Assembly: GCA_000421085.1 (NCBI GenBank)
Contig: ATWE01000004.1
Span: forward strand, 323,218-387,217
Reading direction: 5' to 3'
DNA length: 64,000 bases
Source of the DNA: Ensifer sp. USDA 6670
GTDB lineage: Bacteria > Pseudomonadota > Alphaproteobacteria > Rhizobiales > Rhizobiaceae
Position numbers and translations under genes: made by a program. Positions 9,286-17,470 of this stretch are shown here, piece after piece; position 1 is the first letter of the stretch; every line of letters starts with the position of its first letter. The notes below the pieces were generated by a model. It saw only the letters and a list, made by a program, of their open reading frames with translations. It made no database searches and was not told where the DNA came from.

Positions 9286-9478
9286 TTATGTTGCTGCATG
9301 CTTATCCAGTAAGCCATCGCCGTCCTCGGCAGAAGCGGTCGGCAATGATAGTTCGCATGAATTCTTTTGATGCGAGGTGGCTCTGCGCACCTTTAGACGA
9401 TTTTTCGCTGTGGAGTTTAGGGAAGCATAACCTCTTTTCGCTAAACCTGCGCGAGCGCCGCTCCTTCGGAGGTTTCGC

Positions 9479-11797
9479 TTGGCAAGAAAAACGTCCCGCA
9501 GCATCCGATATGCCGATCTGAACGCGGACGACAATGCGCAGACGCGTCGGCTGATCGATGCCGGCAGCCGCCTTGCCAACGAGGTCGCGCGTCTCTTTCC
9601 GCCCGAACCCGACATGGCCGACCGCCACTACTGGCTCGAAGCGATGATCAACCACGTTCCCGATTATATCTATGCGAAAGACACGGCAGGCCGCTTCCTG
9701 ATAGCCAACGAGGTCACGGTCGCCGACAACGGCCTCGAAAGCCTGCGGGACCTCGTCGGCAAGACCGATTTCGATCTGCACCCGCACGAGTTCGCCCAGG
9801 GCGTCGCCGATACCGAGCGACGGGTGTTGGAAACCGGCGAACCGATCTTCGGCATCGAGGAACGCGCCATCGTGACCAAGGGCCGTGATCGCTGGTTGAT
9901 GACCTCGAAAGTGCCCTTGCGCAGCAAGAGCGGCAGGATCATCGGTATCGTCGGCATCTCGCGCGATATCAGCGATCGCAAGGCCGCGGAGCGCCTGCTA
10001 GAAGGTCAGGCCCGGCTGCTGGAAATGATCGCCAACGGCAAGCCCCTTGGTGAGTTCTTCCACGAGCTGGTGCTGCTGATCGAAGCGCTGCTGCCCGGGA
10101 TCAAGGGCTCCATCCTGCTCCTTTCGGAGAATGGCCGGCATCTCCTGCACGGCGCTGCTCCCAGCCTCGACGCGGGTTTTTGCGCTGCTATCCATGGCGT
10201 CGAGATCGGCCCTGCGGCCGGCTCCTGCGGAAAGGCCGCCTGGTGCGGCGAACCGGTGATCGTTTCCGATGTCTTCGCCGACCCGTTCTGGGAGGAATAC
10301 GCGCCTCTCCTGAGGCCTTCCGGCCTCCGTTCCTGCTGGTCCACGCCCATCCTGTCGCGCGAGCGCAAGGTACTCGGGACATTCGCCCTCTATGCGCAGG
10401 AGGTCGGAATACCGAGCGAGCAGCAGCAGGAGCTGATTGCCATGGCCGCCCATCTCGCCGGAATTGCGATCGAGCGCAAGCGGGCGGAGGACCGCATCGG
10501 TTTCATGGCCCATCACGATGCCTTGACGGGGCTGCCGAACCGCGTGCTTTTCGAAGAGCAGGTCGCCGGCATGCTCGAGGAGATCCGCGAGCGGGATCAA
10601 TGGGCCGTACTCGCCTTTCTCGACCTCGACGATTTCAAACTGATCAATGACAGCCTTGGGCACGCCACCGGTGACGAACTCCTGAAGATCGTAGCCGGGC
10701 GCATGCGGGCCGCCGTGCGGAGATCCGATTCCGTCGTACGCGTCGGCGGCGATGAGTTCATCATTCTCCTGAACGGCCTGCCGAAGGAGCGGGACGTCGT
10801 GCTGTCGCGGCTGGAGGATATCCGCACTGCAATCGCTATGCCGGTGCAGTTGCAGGGCCGCTCTCTGCAGGTGAGCTGCAGCATGGGCGTGGCCTGCTTC
10901 CCCAACCAGGGGAAGACGGCGGGCGAACTGCTTGCCAACGCCGACATGGCCATGTACCGCGCAAAGGAGCTCGGCCGCAACAACATCCAGGTCTTCACCG
11001 AGGAGATGGCCGCCAGAGCCCATGAAAAACTCCAGTCGCAAGAGGAGCTTCGCGAGGCGCTGGCACGGGAGGAGTTCCTGCTGCATTTCCAACCGCAGAT
11101 GAGCCTCGGGACCGGCCGCATCTTCGCCGCGGAGGCGCTGTTGCGCTGGCAGCACCCGGTGCGCGGCATCATCTCGCCTGCGGCATTCATTCCGCTCGCC
11201 GAGGAAACCGGTCTGATCGTGCCGATCGGAGACTGGGTCCTGCGCACTGCCTGCCGCCAGCTGAAGGCCTGGCAGGACGCCGGCCTGCCGCCGCTGATCG
11301 TCAGCGTCAATGTTTCCGCGCGGCAGTTCCGCGAACGCAACTGGGCGGCGCGTGTGGCGGCGGTTTTGGAGGAGACCGGCCTCGAGGCCCGTTACCTTGA
11401 ACTCGAGCTCACCGAAAGCCTGATCATGCAGGACGTGCCGGGGGCGATCGCCACAATGCATGCGCTGGAGGCGATCGGTGTGCACCTTGCGATCGACGAT
11501 TTCGGGACAGGCTATTCGAGCCTCAGCGCGCTCAAGCGCTTCCCGGTGCGCCGGTTGAAGATCGATCGGTCCTTCGTGACGGACATTCCGCACGATGCCG
11601 ACGACATGGCGATTACGTCCGCGATCATCTCGCTTGCGCAGAAGCTCGGGCTGCGCGTCATTGCCGAGGGTGTCGAGACGGAGGCGCAGGTCGAGTTTCT
11701 CCAAAAGAGCGGCTGCGACGAGATCCAGGGCTACTTCTTCAGCCAGCCGCTGTCGGGCGAGGATTTCGAAGCGCTGCTTTCCTCACAGAGGCCGTGA
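9479..11797 (+). CDS. PAS-GAF-GGDEF-EAL c-di-GMP enzyme
   Basis: A 772-residue cytoplasmic protein. A PAS domain (residues about 50-175, HVPDYIYAKDTAGRFLIANE) is followed by a GAF domain (about 180-335, ending LAGIAIERKRAEDRI), an intact GGDEF domain (HDALTGLPNRVLF, FLDLDDFKLINDSLGH, VRVGGDEFIILL) and an intact EAL domain (EALLRWQHP, SVNVSARQF, LELTESLIM, IDDFGTGYSSL, AEGVETE, EIQGYFF). Both diguanylate cyclase and phosphodiesterase activity are possible, with PAS and GAF as sensors. The start is a TTG at 9479 with GGAGG (9468-9472) 6 nt upstream, better than any ATG nearby. Confidence 0.9.
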   Translation: MARKTSRSIRYADLNADDNAQTRRLIDAGSRLANEVARLFPPEPDMADRHYWLEAMINHVPDYIYAKDTAGRFLIANEVTVADNGLESLRDLVGKTDFDLHPHEFAQGVADTERRVLETGEPIFGIEERAIVTKGRDRWLMTSKVPLRSKSGRIIGIVGISRDISDRKAAERLLEGQARLLEMIANGKPLGEFFHELVLLIEALLPGIKGSILLLSENGRHLLHGAAPSLDAGFCAAIHGVEIGPAAGSCGKAAWCGEPVIVSDVFADPFWEEYAPLLRPSGLRSCWSTPILSRERKVLGTFALYAQEVGIPSEQQQELIAMAAHLAGIAIERKRAEDRIGFMAHHDALTGLPNRVLFEEQVAGMLEEIRERDQWAVLAFLDLDDFKLINDSLGHATGDELLKIVAGRMRAAVRRSDSVVRVGGDEFIILLNGLPKERDVVLSRLEDIRTAIAMPVQLQGRSLQVSCSMGVACFPNQGKTAGELLANADMAMYRAKELGRNNIQVFTEEMAARAHEKLQSQEELREALAREEFLLHFQPQMSLGTGRIFAAEALLRWQHPVRGIISPAAFIPLAEETGLIVPIGDWVLRTACRQLKAWQDAGLPPLIVSVNVSARQFRERNWAARVAAVLEETGLEARYLELELTESLIMQDVPGAIATMHALEAIGVHLAIDDFGTGYSSLSALKRFPVRRLKIDRSFVTDIPHDADDMAITSAIISLAQKLGLRVIAEGVETEAQVEFLQKSGCDEIQGYFFSQPLSGEDFEALLSSQRP

Positions 11798-11981
11798 CGC
11801 CGTTTCGGCCGTAAATGCAATGTGGTGCCACAGGGGGAGCGGTTTCCGCTTGCGTCCCGTTCCGACTTGCCGATAACCATTCGAGACGGCTTCGCAACGA
11901 TTCACTTTCGAAGCACCTTGATCCGGCCCTCGGAATGGAGCACGTGGACTCTTTCCGTGCAGCACAACCCGTTAGAGTTAG

Positions 11982-12761
11982 ATGTCATCACTGCCAGCCT
12001 TGTCCCGACGTCAGTTTCTCCGCACATCCGGTTTGGCAATCGCCTCTGCCGGACTTGCGGGTTGCACCTCTTCGATGAATACGGACCGCTTCCGCGAGCA
12101 AACGATGCCGGTCTACCGCAATCCCGCGCTCGAAAGCCGCTGGACCGGCCCGCCGGGCGGGATCTTCGAGGGACCGGTCAGCGAGGGGCCGATCGGCTTG
12201 CCGCCGCAGGATGCCTATTACGCGGAGATCTACGCGGCGCGGGAGGATGGCGGCTTTCTCATCCCGGAGGTGCCCTTCAGGCAGATCGATCCGCGCTTCT
12301 ATCGCCAGGAAGTCGGCGATCCCTTCGGTGAGGCCCCCGGCACGATCGTCGTCGATACGGCCGACCGCTATCTGTACCTGGTCCAGCCGGGCGGGCGCGC
12401 GATGCGCTATGGTGTCGGGTTGGGCCGCGAAGGCTTCGCCTGGTCGGGCCGCGGCCTGATCCAGTGGAAGCAGAAATGGCCGAAGTGGACGCCGCCGAAC
12501 GAAATGATCGCCCGTCAGCCGGTGCTGGCGAAATATTCCGCTGACAATGGCGGCATGCCGCCGGGGCTAGACAATCCGCTCGGGTCGCGCGCGCTCTACA
12601 TCTTCCAGAATGGCCAGGACACGCTTTATCGCGTTCACGGCACGCCGGAATGGCAATCGATCGGCAAGGCGGTCTCTTCCGGTTGCGTTCGCATGGTCAA
12701 TCAGGACGTGATCGATCTTTACGATCGCGTGCGCAACAAGGCACCGATCCTCGTCATCTGA
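11982..12761 (+). CDS. L,D-transpeptidase (YkuD), Tat lipoprotein
   Basis: A 259-residue envelope protein. The N-terminus has a twin-arginine motif (SRRQFL) and a lipobox (LAGC, Cys28), so it is exported by Tat and probably lipid anchored. The catalytic YkuD domain (residues about 115-259) has TIVVDTADRYLYLV and the active-site motif HGTPEWQSIGKAVSSGCVRM with catalytic Cys. It should form 3-3 peptidoglycan crosslinks or attach proteins to peptidoglycan. It is followed by a strong hairpin at 12777-12807. Confidence 0.9.
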   Translation: MSSLPALSRRQFLRTSGLAIASAGLAGCTSSMNTDRFREQTMPVYRNPALESRWTGPPGGIFEGPVSEGPIGLPPQDAYYAEIYAAREDGGFLIPEVPFRQIDPRFYRQEVGDPFGEAPGTIVVDTADRYLYLVQPGGRAMRYGVGLGREGFAWSGRGLIQWKQKWPKWTPPNEMIARQPVLAKYSADNGGMPPGLDNPLGSRALYIFQNGQDTLYRVHGTPEWQSIGKAVSSGCVRMVNQDVIDLYDRVRNKAPILVI

Positions 12762-12776
12762 CGGCCTGTCTAGCAA

Positions 12777-12807
12777 CGTTTCGCGGTTTCATCGAAACAG
12801 CGAAACG
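12777..12807 (+). terminator. Hairpin terminator after the L,D-transpeptidase gene
   Basis: CGTTTCGC, then GTTTC, pair with GAAAC, then GCGAAACG, with one G-A mismatch and loop ATC, a 13-bp stem. It is followed by CTTTGG, so termination is plausible though the U run is short. Confidence 0.65.
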
Positions 12808-12814
12808 CTTTGGC

Positions 12815-12872
12815 CCTTTCAACTGCGCACTTCCGGACGGGAACCGGTTACACACTTTAGCGGGGTGCTCTT
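12815..12872. repeat. Degenerate rhizobial RIME-like repeat
   Basis: The minus strand reads CGCTAAAGTGTGTAACCGGT then TCCCGTCCGGAAGTGCGCAG, a worn copy of the widespread rhizobial element with AAAAGTGTGTAACGGTTTTC-type sequence (recalled). It fills the space between the transpeptidase terminator and the ohrR stop. Confidence 0.5.
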
Positions 12873-12873
12873 G

Positions 12874-13350
12874 TCAGCTTTTTTGCTGACTCCCGGCAAG
12901 CCGCTGCGTCAGCCGGTGCAGCGCGTCGCGCAATTCGCCGACCTCCTCCAGGCTGCAGCCCGAAGCGCTGCCGATATCGCGCAGAATACCAAAGGCTTCG
13001 GCCTTCAGCTCCCGGCCGCCATCCGTCAGGCCGACGATCACCTGCCGCTCGTCGGCCGCATCGCGTACCCGGCGGACATAGCCGGCTGCTTCCAGCCGTT
13101 TGAGCAGAGGCGAAAGGGTGCCCGAATCCAGGCCCAGCTCTTCGCCGATTCGTTTCACCGTCATGCGGTCCTGCTGCCAGAGAGTGAGCAGCACGAGATA
13201 CTGCGGATAGGTCAGCCCGAAGCGGTCGAGCAACGGCTTGTAGGCGCGATTGAAGGCATGCGCCGCCGTGTAGACGGCGAAGCAGAGTTGGCGGCCGAGC
13301 GCCAGCGCCTCATCGGAATCCGCGTCGAATTTTGCCGCTTTCGTCGTCAT
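12874..13350 (-). CDS. ohrR: OhrR, MarR-family organic peroxide sensor
   Basis: A 158-residue MarR-family regulator. LGRQLCFAVYTAAHAFNRAY places the redox-sensing Cys (about residue 22) where OhrR has it; the winged helix follows (LTYPQYLVLLTLWQQ, LGLDSGTLSPLLKRLEAAGY). Organic hydroperoxides oxidise this Cys and release DNA. It is divergent from ohr, the known target, with an AT-rich palindrome between them. Confidence 0.93.
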   Translation of the reverse strand: MTTKAAKFDADSDEALALGRQLCFAVYTAAHAFNRAYKPLLDRFGLTYPQYLVLLTLWQQDRMTVKRIGEELGLDSGTLSPLLKRLEAAGYVRRVRDAADERQVIVGLTDGGRELKAEAFGILRDIGSASGCSLEEVGELRDALHRLTQRLAGSQQKS

Positions 13351-13388
13351 GATGCCATTGTCGCAAATTCAGGCCGGCAAAGCAATTT

Positions 13389-13403
13389 GCAAAATTAATT
13401 TGC
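13389..13403. promoter_or_regulatory. Candidate OhrR operator
   Basis: GCAAAATTAATTTGC is an imperfect inverted repeat (GCAAA...TTTGC) in the AT-rich ohrR-ohr intergenic region, 38 bp from the ohrR start and 55 bp from ohr. OhrR binds such AT-rich dyads. The expected promoter of ohr (ATATAT around 13421-13428) is close by. Confidence 0.6.
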
Positions 13404-13458
13404 GCGCTATTTAATCTTGCGATATATAAATTCGGCAACCACAAGGAAGGAGACTGTC

Positions 13459-13881
13459 ATGCCCATCCTCTATCGCACTACCGCGTCCGCTAGCGGCGGC
13501 CGAGCCGGCCAGGCCAAGAGCAAGGACGGCGTTCTCGACGTGACGCTGACTGTTCCGAAGGAACTCGGAGGCGACGGCGCGCGCGGCACCAATCCCGAGC
13601 AACTCTTTGCCGCCGGCTATTCCGCCTGCTTCCTCGGTGCACTGAAATTCGTGGCCGGCAAGGAGAAGGTAAAGCTTGCGGAAGACACGACGGTGACGGG
13701 CACGGTCGGCATCGGACCCCGCGACGACGGGACGGGCTTCTTTATCGACGCGGCGCTGGAAATCTCGTCGCCTGGCGTGGAGAAGGCGGTTCTGGAAGAC
13801 CTTGTCCAGAAGGCGCATATCGTTTGCCCTTACAGCCATGCGACAAGGGGCAATGTCGACGTTAAGCTGACGGTGGCCTGA
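13459..13881 (+). CDS. ohr: Ohr, organic hydroperoxide reductase
   Basis: A 140-residue OsmC/Ohr-family thiol peroxidase that reduces fatty-acid and other organic peroxides using lipoamide. The two catalytic cysteines are visible in [14 protein letters not shown] and [14 protein letters not shown], and the conserved Arg in GGRAGQ. ATG at 13459 follows AAGGAAGGAGACTGTC. Divergent from its regulator ohrR. Confidence 0.95.
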   Translation: MPILYRTTASASGGRAGQAKSKDGVLDVTLTVPKELGGDGARGTNPEQLFAAGYSACFLGALKFVAGKEKVKLAEDTTVTGTVGIGPRDDGTGFFIDAALEISSPGVEKAVLEDLVQKAHIVCPYSHATRGNVDVKLTVA

Positions 13882-13897
13882 TAGGACCGTTGCAGAT

Positions 13898-13927
13898 AGC
13901 CGAAGCCCGTAACTGCGGGCTTCGGCT
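13898..13927 (+). terminator. Hairpin terminator after ohr
   Basis: AGCCGAAGCCCG and CGGGCTTCGGCT pair in a 12-bp perfect stem with loop TAACTG, 16 bp after the ohr stop. There is only a short T run, but it separates converging genes and probably works in both directions. Confidence 0.7.
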
Positions 13928-13977
13928 TGCCCCGACAGTTTCGCCACAAGCACGTGCCCAGGATTGATCGGGAGGTG

Positions 13978-14190
13978 TCACGCCTTCTTCAGAAATTCGG
14001 TACGCAGCACCAGTCCCTTGATTTTTTCGACCCGGCATTCGACCTCGTCCGGATCGTCCGTCAGGCGGATGCCCTTGACCAATGTGCCGCGCTTCAGCGT
14101 GGCGGAAGTTCCTTTTACCTTCAGATCCTTGATCAGGATGACATTGTCGCCGTCCTTGAGAACGGCGCCCTTCGAATCCTTGACGTCCAT
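13978..14190 (-). CDS. PhnA/YjdM C-terminal domain protein
   Basis: A 70-residue protein matching the C-terminal domain of PhnA (YjdM): VKDSKGAVLKDGDNVILIKD, LKVKGTSATLKRGTLVKGIR. The N-terminal zinc ribbon of full-length PhnA (about 110 residues) is missing. Despite its old name, the family has no proven role in phosphonate use. It begins 8 bp after the stop of the HerA-like gene and is probably co-transcribed with it. Confidence 0.8.
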   Translation of the reverse strand: MDVKDSKGAVLKDGDNVILIKDLKVKGTSATLKRGTLVKGIRLTDDPDEVECRVEKIKGLVLRTEFLKKA

Positions 14191-14198
14191 GGCCGACC

Positions 14199-15761
14199 CT
14201 ACCGCCTCAGGCTGCCGAGAATGCCGCGCACAAGGGCTCGTCCCACCTGGGTCGCAACCGTTCGCGCGACCGACTTCATCGCAGCTTCCATGATGGTCTC
14301 CCGCTTGTAGCCGGACGATCGCGGCCGCGCCTGTTTGCCGGACGCCGCTTCGGCCGCGTCGTCGCCGAAGCCTGGCAGGGTCCAGCGGCTCCCGCCGGAA
14401 GTCTCCTCGGCCGCTTTTTCTTCAGCCCGCTGGACAGCCTCCGCCTGTTGCGCTGCCTTGGCTGCACGTTTGGCAAGCATCTCATAAGCCGAGTCGCGGT
14501 CGAAGTCCTCGTCGTAGAGACCGCGCACAGGGCTCACGTCCATCACCTTCTGCCGCTCCGCATCCGTGAGCGGGCCAAGGCGCGACGCAGGCGGCCGGAC
14601 CAGGGTTCTCTCGACGATCGACGGCGATCCCTTGCCCTCGAGCGTCGAGACCAGAGCCTCACCGGTGCCAAGATTGGTGATCACGTCGGCACAATTGAAG
14701 TCGGGGTTCGGGCGGAATGTGTCGGCGGCCGTCCTGACGGCCTTTTGTTCGCGCGGGGAATAGGCGCGCAGCGCGTGCTGGACGCGGTTGCCGAGCTGGG
14801 CGAGGACCGCCTCCGGTACGTCCAGCGGGTTCTGAGTGACGAAATAGACGCCGACGCCTTTGGAGCGGATCAGGCGGACGACCTGCTCGACACGCTCGAC
14901 GAGAACCTTGGGCGCTTCGTTGAAGAGCAGATGCGCCTCGTCGAAGAAGAAGACCAGTTTCGGCTTGTCGGGATCGCCGACTTCGGGCAGCTCTTCGAAC
15001 AGCTCGGACAAGAGCCAGAGCAGGAAGGTCGCGTAGAGCCGCGGATTCATCATCAGCCTGTCGGCGGCAAGCACCGAAATCGCGCCGCGCCCGTCATTGG
15101 TGGTGCGCATGATGTCGGTGATCTTCAGCGCCGGTTCACCGAAGAAATGCTCCGCACCCTGCTGTTCCAGGATCAGGAGTTCGCGCTGGATCGAGCCGAC
15201 GGAGGCTTTGGAGATGAAGCCGAACTGATTGGAAAGTTCGCTCGCATTCTCGCCCATGTAATTGAGCAGCGCCTGCAAATCCTTGAGGTCGAGCAGCGGC
15301 AGGCCGCCCTCGTCGGCGATCTTGAAAGCGATGTTCAACACGCCTTCCTGCGCGTCCGTCGCATTCATCAGCCGCGACAGGAGCAGTGGGCCCATTTCGG
15401 AAATGGTGGTGCGGACCCTGTGGCCCTTCTCGCCATAGAGATCCCAGAAGATCACCGGGAATTCCTGGAAATCGTAAGGGTCGAGGCCGATCTGTTCGGC
15501 GCGCTTCAGCAGGAAGTCCTTGGGCTCGCCCATGGCGCCGATACCGGACAGGTCGCCCTTCACGTCCGCGCAGAAGACCGGAACGCCCGCATTCGAGAAA
15601 CCCTCGGCCAGGATCTGCAGCGTCACGGTCTTGCCGGTTCCGGTGGCGCCGGTGATCAGCCCGTGGCGGTTGCCGAACTTCAGCTCCAGATATTCGCCTT
15701 TGTTGATCGATTCGTCCGGCTTGCGGCTGGTTCCGATGTAGATCTTGCCTTCCTGCAGCAT
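14199..15761 (-). CDS. HerA-like P-loop ATPase (DUF853)
   Basis: A 520-residue ATPase of the DUF853 family related to HerA/FtsK helicases. Walker A is HGLITGATGTGKTVTLQ (about residue 37), and Walker B is LVFFFDEAHLLFNEAP (about 270). GVYFVTQNPLDVPEAVLAQL is the sensor region. Family members are predicted DNA or protein translocases but the function is unsettled. The C-terminal 100 residues are charged and Ala-rich, ending in a short hydrophobic helix. The ATG at 15761 is preceded by GGAGATGAAGCCCCC. Confidence 0.85.
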   Translation of the reverse strand: MLQEGKIYIGTSRKPDESINKGEYLELKFGNRHGLITGATGTGKTVTLQILAEGFSNAGVPVFCADVKGDLSGIGAMGEPKDFLLKRAEQIGLDPYDFQEFPVIFWDLYGEKGHRVRTTISEMGPLLLSRLMNATDAQEGVLNIAFKIADEGGLPLLDLKDLQALLNYMGENASELSNQFGFISKASVGSIQRELLILEQQGAEHFFGEPALKITDIMRTTNDGRGAISVLAADRLMMNPRLYATFLLWLLSELFEELPEVGDPDKPKLVFFFDEAHLLFNEAPKVLVERVEQVVRLIRSKGVGVYFVTQNPLDVPEAVLAQLGNRVQHALRAYSPREQKAVRTAADTFRPNPDFNCADVITNLGTGEALVSTLEGKGSPSIVERTLVRPPASRLGPLTDAERQKVMDVSPVRGLYDEDFDRDSAYEMLAKRAAKAAQQAEAVQRAEEKAAEETSGGSRWTLPGFGDDAAEAASGKQARPRSSGYKRETIMEAAMKSVARTVATQVGRALVRGILGSLRR

Positions 15762-15871
15762 GGGGGCTTCATCTCCGTCTTGTCAATTTTATCAATGAAA
15801 GCGGGGAGTTCCCGCATGTTGCACAAAGTCGGTCATCGAAACATAGCGTGGAACTGTTATAGGCGGTGCGT

Positions 15872-15905
15872 TTGTTCCCGGCAACATGATTGCGGGCGGG
15901 AACAA
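15872..15905. promoter_or_regulatory. Inverted repeat between divergent genes
   Basis: TTGTTCCCG and CGGGAACAA are perfect 9-bp inverted arms separated by 16 bp. They lie 111 bp from the HerA-like start and 148 bp from the downstream gene. No regulator is assigned; the spacing does not fit the alphaproteobacterial LexA box. Confidence 0.4.
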
Positions 15906-16015
15906 GGCCGGATTGCCATCTGGCGAGCTCCGTGAAACGATGCTGCGAAGGTGGCGGAATGTGGTAGTCGAGGTCCGTTTCGATGCCCTTGTCATTCCGG
16001 CATCGTTCAATTACG

Positions 16016-16031
16016 TTGACGTTAACGTCAA
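16016..16031. promoter_or_regulatory. 16-bp perfect palindrome upstream of the 130-residue gene
   Basis: TTGACGTTAACGTCAA is a perfect 16-bp palindrome, ending 21 bp before the start codon at 16053. A repressor bound here would block initiation. The sequence recalls MerR-family operators such as LiuR (recalled, unverified). Confidence 0.5.
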
Positions 16032-16052
16032 AAATAGATCGAGGAGATTTCC

Positions 16053-16445
16053 ATGAGTGAACTGGTCACGCGCGTGGCGGAAAATGTCGGAATAGAGACC
16101 GCGACGGCGGAAAAGGCTGTCGGAATGATCCTCGGTTTCCTGCAGCGTGAGGCCGCCGAAGGCCCGGTCGCCCAGATGATCGAGGCGATCCCCGGTGCGC
16201 CCGAACTGGTCGCCCAGTACAATGGCGAGGGCAGCAACGGTGGTGGCCTTCTTGGCGGCCTGATGTCGGCGATCGGCGGCGGCGGCGTCATGGCGCTCGG
16301 GCAGCAATTGATGAGCCAGGGTCTTGGCATGGGAGAGATTACGGCGCTCGCCAAAGAGACGATCGCATTTGCCAAGGAGAAGGCCGGCGAGGAAGTCGTC
16401 GACGAGGTCGTCGCCTCGGTTCCGGGCCTCAGCCAGTTCGTTTGA
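16053..16445 (+). CDS. Conserved hypothetical, DUF2267/DUF2780-like
   Basis: A 130-residue acidic Ala/Gly-rich protein: MSELVTRVAENVGIETATAE, then a Gly-rich linker (NGGGLLGGLMSAIGGGG, residues about 61-78), then an amphipathic helix region with KEKAGEEVVDEVV. The pattern fits short rhizobial proteins annotated as DUF2267 or DUF2780, but I cannot decide between them. No signal peptide or known motif. Ribosome binding site GAGGAG at 16041-16046. A strong palindrome overlaps its probable promoter. Confidence 0.65.
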   Translation: MSELVTRVAENVGIETATAEKAVGMILGFLQREAAEGPVAQMIEAIPGAPELVAQYNGEGSNGGGLLGGLMSAIGGGGVMALGQQLMSQGLGMGEITALAKETIAFAKEKAGEEVVDEVVASVPGLSQFV

Positions 16446-16461
16446 TGGCACCACGGTTGAT

Positions 16462-16490
16462 GCCCCCTCTGGCCATCGGCCAGAGGGGGC
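16462..16490. terminator. Bidirectional hairpin between converging genes
   Basis: GCCCCCTCTGGCC and GGCCAGAGGGGGC form a 13-bp stem with loop ATC. No U run follows on either strand, so efficiency is uncertain, but the position 17 bp after one stop and 19 bp before the converging stop suggests termination. Confidence 0.6.
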
Positions 16491-16508
16491 GGCCGGAATG
16501 TCTTCGCG

Positions 16509-17336
16509 TCACGCATTCCATTCGGGAGCAAGACCCCGCGGATTGACGATCCGCCCGTCCGGGCGTGCAAGCCCGCGGACTGCCGCCATCTCCTCCCGTG
16601 TCAGCGCGAAGTCGAAAATCGCGAAATTCTCCTTGAGCCGCGCCTCCGTCGCCGTCTTCGAAAGCACGATCACGTCCTGCTGTTGCACGAGCCAGCGCAG
16701 CGCCACTTGCGCCGCCGTCTTGCCGTGGCGGCCGCCGATTTCCGTGAGCAGCGGGTCGGCGGGCACTTTGCCGTTGGCCATGGCATAGTAGGCCGTAAGC
16801 GACATTTTAAGCCGCCGCGCCGTCTGGAGGACCTGCGTCTGGTCGAGATAAGGGTGATACTCCACTTGGTTCGTGGCGATCGGCGCATTGCTGAGACGCG
16901 CCGCCTCTTCCATTTGCGTGGTGTTGAAGTTGCTGATGCCGATATGGCGTACTTTGCCGGCATCCCGCACCTCGTTCAGGGCGCCGATCCGCTCGGCCAT
17001 CGGCACGTCGCTCCCCGGCCAGTGCAGAAGCAGCAGATCGACATGATCGGTCCTCAGCTTTCTCAGGCTCTCATCCACCGAGGCGATGAAGGCGTCGTGG
17101 CGATAGTTGTCGACCCAGACCTTCGTGGTCAGGAAGATGTCCGCCCTTGGAATGCCGGACTTTTGGATTGCCTCGCCGACTTCCGCCTCGTTGCCGTAGA
17201 TCTGTGCGGTGTCCACGTGGCGGAATCCGAGCTTCAGGGCCTGCGGCAGGATGCGAAGCACCTCCGCTCCGGACATGCGGAACGTGCCGAAGCCGAGCGC
17301 GGGAATATTGGCGCCATTGGAGCTGACTGCATGCAT
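16509..17336 (-). CDS. Aldo/keto reductase
   Basis: A 275-residue NADPH-dependent aldo/keto reductase. The catalytic tetrad is visible: Asp and Tyr in GFRHVDTAQIYGNE, Lys in FLTTKVWVDN and His in LLLLHWPG. The cofactor-binding end has VIVLSKTATEARLKEN. Close to the DkgB/2,5-diketogluconate reductase type, but the substrate cannot be read from sequence. The ATG at 17336 has AAGGAG 7-12 nt upstream; longer upstream reading adds a non-homologous extension and is rejected. Confidence 0.88.
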   Translation of the reverse strand: MHAVSSNGANIPALGFGTFRMSGAEVLRILPQALKLGFRHVDTAQIYGNEAEVGEAIQKSGIPRADIFLTTKVWVDNYRHDAFIASVDESLRKLRTDHVDLLLLHWPGSDVPMAERIGALNEVRDAGKVRHIGISNFNTTQMEEAARLSNAPIATNQVEYHPYLDQTQVLQTARRLKMSLTAYYAMANGKVPADPLLTEIGGRHGKTAAQVALRWLVQQQDVIVLSKTATEARLKENFAIFDFALTREEMAAVRGLARPDGRIVNPRGLAPEWNA

Positions 17337-17470
17337 TGAGAACTCCTTCGCTGCGAGCGCCCGGCGGGCCGGGGCGCGATCTCCTATACTTGTCCGCGCA
17401 GAGCGCGCCTTCAAGCTTGTCCGGAAAACTTGGCCGCGCCTGTCTGAGCGGACGGAAAACCGCACGCACT

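Noticed and set aside
9998..11704. Long minus-strand ORF opposite the PAS-GAF-GGDEF-EAL gene
   Set aside because: Composition shadow: low-complexity His/Arg/Gln-rich product, while the other strand has intact GGDEF and EAL motifs.
14448..15935. Long plus-strand ORF opposite the HerA-like ATPase
   Set aside because: Mirror frame of a high-GC gene with clear Walker motifs; the antisense translation has no recognisable domain.
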